Assembly (NCBI GenBank): GCA_003601795.1 | Contig: PIXU01000093.1 | Coordinates: 1 to 21,224 of the forward strand | DNA from: Candidatus Methanophagales archaeon | GTDB lineage: Archaea; Halobacteriota; Syntropharchaeia; Alkanophagales; Methanospirareceae | DNA: 21,224 nucleotides | Direction of reading: 5' to 3' | Shown: positions 1 through 6,635 of the stretch, piece after piece | Position numbering within the stretch: position 1 is the stretch's first letter | Layout of the letters: each line of letters starts with the position of its first letter | The notes under the pieces: generated by a model | The model's database searches: none | Told to the model about the DNA's origin: nothing | What the model saw: only the letters and a program-made list of their open reading frames with translations | Translations under genes and position numbers: made by a program

Positions 1-353
1 CCCATAATTATGCTCAGTAAAGTGGAAAGTATGAGCGATGAGCCAAGGAGAAGCAGGGTCCAGGGGAGAGCTTCAAGAACCACTTCCAATACCGGAGCGT
101 TATAGTAGTAGGAATATCCCAAATCACCACGCACAATGCCGGCTAAATAAACGAAGAATTGTTTTCCGAGTGGTTCATCCAAAGCAAAGCGATGCATAAG
201 TTCGGTTCTCAGTTCCGGCGTCATCTCTACAAGAGCTTCTTCGCCGCAGATGGCGGTAAGCGGGTCGCCCGGCATCATCCTTGGGAGTAAAAAATTCAGG
301 GATAGTATTATGAGGAAGGCTATTGCATAGGTACTAATTTTTGCCGTCTTCAT
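1..353 (-). CDS. ABC transporter permease, DppB/OppB type (3' end outside window)
   Basis: I translated this reading frame by hand. It gives about 117 residues before leaving the window. A first membrane segment (about residues 8-23) leads directly into LNFLLPRMMPGDP, the hallmark N-terminal motif of dipeptide/oligopeptide/nickel ABC permeases. An extracytoplasmic stretch with the family-typical GDLGYSY follows, then a second hydrophobic segment (about 96-117). By family it would be one of two inner-membrane channel subunits that pass the ligand of the upstream solute-binding protein. The ATG lies 9 bases after that protein's stop codon, so the two are almost certainly co-transcribed; no clear Shine-Dalgarno sequence is visible, suggesting translational coupling. 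The substrate (peptide, nickel or other) cannot be read from the sequence. Confidence 0.9.
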   Translation of the reverse strand, partial: MKTAKISTYAIAFLIILSLNFLLPRMMPGDPLTAICGEEALVEMTPELRTELMHRFALDEPLGKQFFVYLAGIVRGDLGYSYYYNAPVLEVVLEALPWTLLLLGSSLILSTLLSIIM

Positions 354-362
354 TTTTTGTGG

Positions 363-2084
363 TCAATGCTTTCTTCGCCTTTTTATCAGATACGCTACCG
401 TAATTAGCACAGGTAGCGAAATTGCGGGTTCAAATCCCGGTATTGGGGCTTCCGTGGCTGCGGGTGTCGGAGCCTCTACCTTTGCTTGGTATTCCATAAA
501 AGCCAGCTTGTTCAGAGGGATGGGAATGCCCCTTGCAATACCACCCATAGTATAATAAATGTCAACGCTGCCATCATGTCCCCAGTACCACTTCGGGTAG
601 TAAAGAGTTAGAGCGGGGAGCTCCTCTGCGTATATCTTCTGAATTTCACGCACTATCTCCTTCCTCTTTTCCGCGTCCATCTCACGCAAATGTGCTTCGA
701 GCAACTGGTTCAAGGACTCATTTTTGGTGTAATTCGCACTGTATCCGAACTTGCCAAGAATTACTTTATTCAGAATTGATGGGTCGCCACCGATTCCACC
801 ATGACCGCTTACAGCCAGATCAAATTGCTGACTTATGACCCTGGAATCAAGGGTTTTCCATTCAAGGCTTCTGACGCTTACTTTTATCCCTGCTTCCCCC
901 AACTGTCGCGCAATTATCTCCGCGACACGTTCAAAACCAAAGCGTGGAGCCGTTATAAGTTCGAGTTCAAGTGTTTCCCCCTCTTTCCAATAGTAACCGT
1001 CCTCTTTCAGTTGGTATCCCTGGCTTTCTAAAATATCCTTTGCACGCTGTGGATTGTATTCATATTTTACGATGTTGGGATTGTAGTAGGGGGTGTTAGG
1101 AGAAAGCAGCCCGGGGCTTCCTCGAATTGCATGACCCCGTTGTGCGATTTCCACCAGTTCAGTCCTGTTTATTGCATAGGCGAGGGCATGTCTGAACTCT
1201 TTAGAAGCCATGGGCTCCTTTTCGTGATTTATCATTAGCTTCGCATTCCAATTCCCGGATTGGTTTATTACCGTGAAGCCCTTCCCGTTAACCTCCTCCA
1301 CGGTTTCCGGTGGGATATTCGTAGCGTTGACTTCTCCTCTCATTAATGCCCTAGGGGCCATTTCCTCGCTGACCTTTACGAATTTTAGTCGGTCTATCGC
1401 TGGCTTTCCTAAATAGTACTCTTCGTTGGCTTCATAGAGGTAGGTGCCATGTGCTTTGCTGTAATCAACGAGCTTGAATGGTCCGGTTCCTATCAGCGCT
1501 CTCTCGTTTACAAATTCGCTCGGATTCTTGACGTCCTGCCATATATGTTTCGGAAGGATAGCTAATGTGCCTGCATCGTCGTTAAGGAAGGGTGCATACG
1601 GCTCCTTCAAGTAGATTTTTACCGTATATTCGTCAAGTACCTCAACCTGCTTTACTGATTTAAGGTCCACCCACCAACTGGGATGTTCCTTAGTATAGTT
1701 GAAGGTAAAAGAGACATCTTCAGCCGTAAACTTCTCGCCATCGTGCCAGGTAACGTCTTTACGCAGGTGGAAAAGATACGCATTTTCATCTTCGAGGTAC
1801 TTCCAGTCGGTGGCGAGTGCAGGCACGAAACCTTGTGTGTCCTTCCATACCAATGTGTCAAAGATGAAGCTCATCCTTACGTATCCCGGACCCCGGGGAT
1901 AGTGTGCATGAGGAGAGGGATAGCCCCAATCACCAGTGGAATCTGCAATTGTGTATATTACCTCTTCCGCTTTTGCGGTTTCAGAACCTGCGCTGGCGAC
2001 GGAGAAGCCCGTTAATAAAGAGACCACTAAAATTGATACTGCTGCTACCCTTGCAATCTGTTTATTTTTATTTTTATTTTTCAT
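363..2084 (-). CDS. Extracellular solute-binding protein family 5 (DppA/OppA/NikA-like), PGF-CTERM anchored
   Basis: A 573-residue substrate-binding component of a peptide/nickel-class ABC importer. A basic N-terminus (KNKNKNK) and hydrophobic core (about residues 11-32) form a signal peptide. The mature region has the family 5 layout, including a TDWKYLEDENAYLFHLRKDV-like block and LPKHIW and GTGPFKL blocks. The last 25 residues (549-573) begin PGFEPA, continue with a hydrophobic helix and end RRRKH, preceded by a Thr/Pro/Ala-rich linker. That is the archaeal PGF-CTERM signal, which in other archaea is processed by an archaeosortase and lipid-anchored outside the cell. The start codon overlaps the stop of the FmdE-domain gene (ATGA) and is preceded by a good Shine-Dalgarno, GGAGGTG, at about 2097-2103. 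Ligand specificity is not evident. Confidence 0.92.
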   Translation of the reverse strand: MKNKNKNKQIARVAAVSILVVSLLTGFSVASAGSETAKAEEVIYTIADSTGDWGYPSPHAHYPRGPGYVRMSFIFDTLVWKDTQGFVPALATDWKYLEDENAYLFHLRKDVTWHDGEKFTAEDVSFTFNYTKEHPSWWVDLKSVKQVEVLDEYTVKIYLKEPYAPFLNDDAGTLAILPKHIWQDVKNPSEFVNERALIGTGPFKLVDYSKAHGTYLYEANEEYYLGKPAIDRLKFVKVSEEMAPRALMRGEVNATNIPPETVEEVNGKGFTVINQSGNWNAKLMINHEKEPMASKEFRHALAYAINRTELVEIAQRGHAIRGSPGLLSPNTPYYNPNIVKYEYNPQRAKDILESQGYQLKEDGYYWKEGETLELELITAPRFGFERVAEIIARQLGEAGIKVSVRSLEWKTLDSRVISQQFDLAVSGHGGIGGDPSILNKVILGKFGYSANYTKNESLNQLLEAHLREMDAEKRKEIVREIQKIYAEELPALTLYYPKWYWGHDGSVDIYYTMGGIARGIPIPLNKLAFMEYQAKVEAPTPAATEAPIPGFEPAISLPVLITVAYLIKRRRKH

Positions 2085-2815
2085 TTCCCTCTAACACCTC
2101 CTTCCTGTACGGAAATGCCAGACCCATCCATCTGAAAGTATCCTCGGTTGGAGCATGGGATGCAAAGAGATTCCCCGTTCTCGGTCACAGCTCGAGTTTT
2201 CATTACGTTCTCTCCACAAATCGAACACTTCACCGAATCAAATATGGGCGCGTATTCAGGCACTACAATTTCCAGACGCTTTATTATGAACAGCTCATCT
2301 GTCTGTTTATTCAATTCCGTGATTGACATTTCTGCAAATAGCTGCATCAATCTTTTATGTTCCTCCGGTGTTGCCTTCTCGCGCTTAGCAACAATCTTAT
2401 CGAACAGCTCATGTGCTTCTGGATACTCCTTTTCACGAGAACCTTCAAAGTTAGGGTTTAAAGCAATTCTTATCGCTGTCCCATCCCTTTTCGCTACGGT
2501 CACCGCGGTCTTGCCGAAATCTCGATAGACCAGAGCGTTGTTCCCAAAGGAACAGCCAGTAACCATTTGAATGCCATCACTGAAACAGTTATTGGTCTCA
2601 ATAATCGCAACTATCTCTTCCATACCCCTGCTTTTCACTCCCAATTCTCGCATTGCAATATAGCCTGCCTTCACTCCGTATGCCAGATGGCTGCATAGAT
2701 GCCCATGCAACTCGCCAGCCTTATAAAGTAAGTCTCTAAGATTTCCTGCTTCAATTAACTTCTCGATTTCCCCCCTAATTGGATTGCCCTTTCCCTTTTC
2801 TTCTGCCATTTCCAT
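2081..2815 (-). CDS. Cytoplasmic FmdE-family protein with C-terminal zinc finger
   Basis: A 244-residue protein of the FmdE family (Pfam PF02663), named after a subunit encoded beside molybdenum formylmethanofuran dehydrogenase. The N-terminal domain has the ligand motif HGHLC (His37, His39, Cys41) and the second conserved patch NNCFSDGIQMVTGCSFGN (about 76-93). The C-terminus has two CxxC pairs, CSIC (197-200) and CIPC (218-221), forming a treble-clef-like zinc site seen in full-length FmdE proteins. There is no signal peptide, so it acts in the cytoplasm. I chose the ATG at 2815; GTG at 2818 and ATG at 2809 are in frame and possible. Its stop overlaps the start of the solute-binding protein gene, so it leads a transport operon. 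No formylmethanofuran dehydrogenase genes are present. Biochemical function is unknown; a metal or metallo-cofactor role is inference. Confidence 0.85.
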   Translation of the reverse strand: MEMAEEKGKGNPIRGEIEKLIEAGNLRDLLYKAGELHGHLCSHLAYGVKAGYIAMRELGVKSRGMEEIVAIIETNNCFSDGIQMVTGCSFGNNALVYRDFGKTAVTVAKRDGTAIRIALNPNFEGSREKEYPEAHELFDKIVAKREKATPEEHKRLMQLFAEMSITELNKQTDELFIIKRLEIVVPEYAPIFDSVKCSICGENVMKTRAVTENGESLCIPCSNRGYFQMDGSGISVQEGGVRGK

Positions 2816-2856
2816 CACACTAATTGTAGATATCTGTTTTGTTTAAACTTTATACT

Positions 2857-2868
2857 TTTATTTAAATG
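2857..2868 (-). promoter_or_regulatory. TATA-like box for the FmdE/ABC transporter operon
   Basis: On the minus strand this reads TTTAAATAAAAG, a good archaeal TATA match about 45 bases upstream of the ATG. Initiation about 25 bases downstream would give a short leader of about 20 bases. A second AT-rich stretch (TATAAAGTTTAAAC) lies between it and the start, so the exact element is uncertain. Confidence 0.4.
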
Positions 2869-2967
2869 GTAGTACTAATTATCAATAGATTTTTCTTGGT
2901 ATAATTTTGGAGATGATATATAGATAAAAATGTTTATTTCTGATTTTACCAATAAAGATAATTTCCT

Positions 2968-3006
2968 ATTAATAAGCCACGAGAATTCATAAAATTAACA
3001 CAAGAA
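2968..3006 (+). repeat. Dispersed 39-base repeat, left copy (inverted partner at 8566-8604)
   Basis: This stretch, containing AAGCCACGAGAATTC and ATTAACACAAGAA, matches the reverse complement of 8566-8604 at 35 of 39 positions by hand alignment. The two copies are in opposite orientation and bracket the nrdD-nrdG locus. The spacer 2816-3212 has no gene I can support: it holds this repeat, the element at 3012-3124, and AT-rich promoter-like sequence. Confidence 0.75.
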
Positions 3007-3011
3007 GATAG

Positions 3012-3124
3012 AAAATAAATTATTGACGCAGATTAACACGGATGGAAGGAGCAACGCCGTTAAAAATACCCCACCATCCAGCCAAACAAAAGAAAAAATC
3101 CGTGTAAATCCATGTCTTAAATAG
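3012..3124 (-). repeat. Inverted-repeat element, copy 3 (opposite orientation to the gatB copies)
   Basis: The element begins with the shared end AAAATAAATTATTGACGCAG followed by ATTAACACGGAT. It ends with ATCCGTGTAAATCCATGTC and TTAAATAG. The two ends form an imperfect inverted repeat: GACGCAGATTAACACGGAT pairs with the complement of ATCCGTGTAAATCCATGTC with four mismatches in 19. The same ends occur at 10747-10904 and 12376-12550 in the other orientation. This copy lacks the double-hairpin core of those two. Its CTTAAATAG end (3116-3124) points towards nrdD. Confidence 0.75.
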
Positions 3125-3212
3125 AAGCAAGTTATACGGTATATACAACAAGAAAGAAGAAAAAGTGCGGGTTCTTATGGCGGGATTGAGCGTATAAGGA
3201 GGGAAAAGAGAC

Positions 3213-6200
3213 GTGTTTAAGAAGATAAGAAAAAGGGACGGCAGGGTAGTAAGATTTGATTCTAAGAAGATTGCAGACGCGATTGCAAAAGCAGGTGCAG
3301 CAACAGGCGAGTTTGACCATAAAATCGCGCGGGCGTTGACCCTTAAGGTATTGAATTTGGCGCAGCAGGCAATCCCGCACAGGATACCTACCGTGGAAGG
3401 GATTCAAGACGTAGTTGAGGAGGTTTTGTTATCTTCCCCCTATCGCAAAACCGCTAAGGCGTATATCATCTATCGAGAGCAACATGCGGGAATCCGGGAG
3501 ATAACGGCAAAAGCAGACGTTGACATGGTTGACCAATACCTGGATAAGCTTGACTGGCAGGTAAATGAAAATAGCAATATGACCTTCTCTTTGCAGGGGT
3601 TAAACAATTATATCTCTTCGGAAATCAGCAAAACATACTGGTTAATTAAAATCTACCCGCCAGAAGTAAGACAGGCGCACTTAAATGGCGATTTTCACAT
3701 ACACGATTTGAACATTCTCTCGGTTTATTGTGTCGGCTGGGACCTTTTTGATTTGTTGGTAGAGGGATTCAGGGGAGCGCCGGGAAAAGTAGAAAGTGAA
3801 CCAGCTAAACATTTCCGTTCTGCATTGGGGCAAGTAGTAAATTTCTTTTATTCGCTACAGGGAGAAGCTGCGGGCGCTCAGGCGTTCTCGAATTTTGATA
3901 CCCTTCTTTCGCCGTTCATACGATATGATGGACTGGGGTATGAAGAAGTGAAGCAGGCATTGCAGGAGTTTGTATTTAACGTGAACGTTCCCACCAGGGT
4001 TGGATTTCAAGCACCGTTCACCAACATCACCTTAGACCTGACCGTTCCAGAGTACTACGCCAACCAGAGTGTCGTCATTGGTGGAGTGCCGCAAAAAGAA
4101 ACGTATGCGGACTTCAAGGGCGAGATGGAATTGTTTAATCGGGCACTTTTAGAAGTAATGGCAGAGGGGGACGCCAGGGGCCGAGTTTTTACGTTTCCCA
4201 TCCCCACCTATAATATCACCAAGGATTTCGACTGGGCAAACCCTAATCTGGACGTTTTGTGGCAAGTTACCGCTAAATACGGCGTGCCATACTTCTCTAA
4301 CTTTATAAATTCTGATATGAATCCTGAAGATGCCCGAAGCATGTGCTGCCGGTTGCGCATAGATAACAGAGAGTTAGAGAGAAGGGGGGGCGGGCTTTTC
4401 GGGTCGAGTCCGCTAACCGGTTCAATTGGCGTGGTCACGCTCAACATGCCAAGACTTGGGTATTCTTCTGCGATGGACGAAGAAGCATTTATCTCTGCTT
4501 TAGAGCGGTTGATGGTTCTGGCGAAGGAGAGCCTGGAGATCAAGAGGAAGGTTTTAGAGAACCTTATGGACAAGAATCTTTATCCGTACACGAAATATTA
4601 TTTAAGAGGTGTAAAAGAGCGTTTTGGTGAGTACTGGAAGAATCATTTCTCCACGATTGGTTTGGTGGGTATGAATGAAGCCTGCTTGAATATGTTTGGC
4701 GAGCCAATCGCATCGGAAAAGTCCAGAGCGTTTACCTCGCGGGTGTTAGATTTTATGCGTGATAAATTATTAGAATTCCAGGAAGAAACCGGGAACAACT
4801 ATAATCTGGAGGCAACGCCTGCGGAGGGGACTTCTTACCGGCTTGCAAAAAAGGATAAAGAGAGCAATCCGAAAATAGTCTGTGCTAATGAAGAGGACTG
4901 GAAGCGCGGTGCAGAGCCATTTTATACGAATTCCACGCAACTACCTGTGAATTATACCGAAGATATCTTTGAGGCGTTAGACCTGCAGGATACGATTCAG
5001 ACAAAGTACACAGGTGGGTGCTTAGAAGAAGGAAACAAAGTATTGACAGATAAGGGACTGTTGAAGATTGAGAAAGTTGTAAAAGACTTCACGGCACTCA
5101 AACCGATTAAAGCGTTGAGCTATAATCCTGAGGAAGGGATTAGCGAGTGGGATGAGATTACAGATGCCATAACCGTCAATCTCAAGAGGCAGAATAAAAT
5201 CAGGGTCAAAGGAGAGAGGGGTTTAGACATCGTCACTTCGGATTGGCATCCGTTTTTCATCCTGGAAAAAGTCAAGTCAAATCCAGTCTGTCCTGTTTGT
5301 GGATGCGGAGTGAAGAATATAAAAAGCTTTGCTACACATCTGAGGTGGAACCCTGAATGCAGAATAAAATATCATGCAATGCCGAAATATCAGGTGGTAG
5401 AGAGAAGAGCCGACGAGTTAAAAGAAGGGGACTATATCCTGCAGAATTCATGCAATCTCTATCCTGAGAGAGGGACTAAATTGAATCCCGATTTGATGTG
5501 GCTAATTGGGTTCTTTATTGGTGATGGCAGTATGTCGGAATTTGTAGATAACCGCGGTGGGAACAATTTGAAGAAATATAGAGTCCGATTCTCCAGTGAA
5601 CAGCAATTAGCGCTGAGAAAAGCAGCAAGGATTCTCAACAAATACTTCGGCTGTAAAGTGAAAGTTATTCAAAATGATAAGAGAAGCGAACCTTTACGAG
5701 AAGTTACAACTTCTAAAAAAGAGGTTGCTTCGTTCTTCTTTAAACTCGGCTTCACGTCCGGAAAGAAGGTTTACAATATCTCTATTCCCAAAGAGGTGAA
5801 AGATGAAATAAGCAGTGACAATGTCTATTCTCTTCTTTCTGGCTTGGGAGACAGTGACGGGCACATTGGAAGAAGAGATGGGGATTTTGAATATTCAACG
5901 GTCTCTTCAAAGTTAGCCGAAGACATATTAGAAATCTGTACGCGGGCAGGGATTATGGTGAGCAAGGGAAAAAAGAAAGCCAGAAGGAAAAATGAAGAGG
6001 ATACATTTAGATTAAGAATATCAAACAGAAAGAAGCGCTATTTGCCGGTTGTGAGGGTAAAAGAAGTATCAAAGGATGAAGTCCAAGATACTCAGTTCTA
6101 CGATCTAACGACACAAAAGAATCATAACTATTTAGCGGGGAAAAATACATTGATATTTGTTCATAACACCGTTTTCCACGTCTTCGCAGGCGAGCGTGTC

Positions 6201-6617
6201 GAAGACCCTATGACGGTGAAGACCCTGGTGCGAAGGATCTGCGAGCTCTATCACTTGCCTTATTTTACCTTCACCCCCACCTTTTCTGTTTGCCCCACAC
6301 ATGGTTACATAGTAGGTGAGCATTATACTTGCCCGGAATGTGGTGCGGAGACCGAGGTATATTCACGTGTAGTTGGTTATCTACGCCCAGTAAACCAATG
6401 GAATAAAGGAAAACGTGAAGAATTCAAGCTCAGGAAAACGTTTGCAGTGGGAACCGGGACAGAAGCAGTACCAAAATTAGAAGAGGAAGGAGAAAGAAAG
6501 GCTGGTGCGGGTATAGCAATAGCTAAACCTTCGCGAATCAAAGGTAAAGCTAAACCGAAAAGAAAGCACGCCGGGAAACAGTTAAATTTAATAGACCTTG
6601 GTGGAGCAGGGGGATAA
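3213..6617 (+). CDS. nrdD: Anaerobic (class III) ribonucleoside-triphosphate reductase, with intein
   Basis: A 1134-residue precursor; removing the intein (residues 603-985) leaves 751 residues, normal for archaeal NrdD. The enzyme reduces ribonucleotides to deoxyribonucleotides using a glycyl radical installed by NrdG. An N-terminal ATP-cone (about 3-95, KRDGRVVRFD) is the usual allosteric nucleotide site. Active-site cysteines are Cys173 in YCVGWDLFD and the pair Cys378-Cys379 in SMCCRLRI, one of which should carry the thiyl radical. A C-terminal zinc site is formed by Cys1027/His1030 and Cys1040/Cys1043. The glycyl-radical motif RVVGYL puts the radical at Gly1055, which is Gly672 after splicing. 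The start is GTG, preceded by a strong Shine-Dalgarno AAGGAGGGA at 3197-3205. A Lys-rich, Gly-rich tail follows the catalytic core. nrdG begins 18 bases downstream, so the pair is co-transcribed. Confidence 0.97.
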   Translation: MFKKIRKRDGRVVRFDSKKIADAIAKAGAATGEFDHKIARALTLKVLNLAQQAIPHRIPTVEGIQDVVEEVLLSSPYRKTAKAYIIYREQHAGIREITAKADVDMVDQYLDKLDWQVNENSNMTFSLQGLNNYISSEISKTYWLIKIYPPEVRQAHLNGDFHIHDLNILSVYCVGWDLFDLLVEGFRGAPGKVESEPAKHFRSALGQVVNFFYSLQGEAAGAQAFSNFDTLLSPFIRYDGLGYEEVKQALQEFVFNVNVPTRVGFQAPFTNITLDLTVPEYYANQSVVIGGVPQKETYADFKGEMELFNRALLEVMAEGDARGRVFTFPIPTYNITKDFDWANPNLDVLWQVTAKYGVPYFSNFINSDMNPEDARSMCCRLRIDNRELERRGGGLFGSSPLTGSIGVVTLNMPRLGYSSAMDEEAFISALERLMVLAKESLEIKRKVLENLMDKNLYPYTKYYLRGVKERFGEYWKNHFSTIGLVGMNEACLNMFGEPIASEKSRAFTSRVLDFMRDKLLEFQEETGNNYNLEATPAEGTSYRLAKKDKESNPKIVCANEEDWKRGAEPFYTNSTQLPVNYTEDIFEALDLQDTIQTKYTGGCLEEGNKVLTDKGLLKIEKVVKDFTALKPIKALSYNPEEGISEWDEITDAITVNLKRQNKIRVKGERGLDIVTSDWHPFFILEKVKSNPVCPVCGCGVKNIKSFATHLRWNPECRIKYHAMPKYQVVERRADELKEGDYILQNSCNLYPERGTKLNPDLMWLIGFFIGDGSMSEFVDNRGGNNLKKYRVRFSSEQQLALRKAARILNKYFGCKVKVIQNDKRSEPLREVTTSKKEVASFFFKLGFTSGKKVYNISIPKEVKDEISSDNVYSLLSGLGDSDGHIGRRDGDFEYSTVSSKLAEDILEICTRAGIMVSKGKKKARRKNEEDTFRLRISNRKKRYLPVVRVKEVSKDEVQDTQFYDLTTQKNHNYLAGKNTLIFVHNTVFHVFAGERVEDPMTVKTLVRRICELYHLPYFTFTPTFSVCPTHGYIVGEHYTCPECGAETEVYSRVVGYLRPVNQWNKGKREEFKLRKTFAVGTGTEAVPKLEEEGERKAGAGIAIAKPSRIKGKAKPKRKHAGKQLNLIDLGGAGG
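5019..6167 (+). other. Intein within NrdD, with LAGLIDADG homing endonuclease
   Basis: A 383-residue in-frame intein (precursor residues 603-985). It begins at Cys603 (CLEEGNKVLTDKG) and ends FVHN, followed by Thr as the +1 residue; joining the flanks restores YTGG-TVFHVF, the uninterrupted NrdD sequence. Block B is TSDWHPFF. The endonuclease motifs are LIGFFIGDG (764-772, Asp771) and LLSGLGDSDG (874-883, Asp882), both with their acidic catalytic residues, so the nuclease looks intact. An extra cysteine/histidine cluster, CPVCGC (693-698), His709 and Cys716, resembles a small zinc finger. Base composition is close to that of the host gene, suggesting long residence. Confidence 0.95.
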
Positions 6618-6635
6618 GAAGGGTGATTAGATGTT

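Noticed and set aside
3012..3124. The recurring ACACGGATT-type repeats as a CRISPR array.
   Set aside because: Units are not regularly spaced, arms are inverted rather than direct, and no cas genes are near.
4208..4573. Open frame of 121 codons antisense to nrdD.
   Set aside because: It lies entirely within a conserved catalytic region of nrdD and its translation resembles no protein family.
3213..6617. nrdD as a fusion with a free-standing homing endonuclease or a frameshifted gene.
   Set aside because: The insert is in frame and has intein splice junctions (Cys start, HN end, Thr +1), and excision restores a continuous NrdD sequence.
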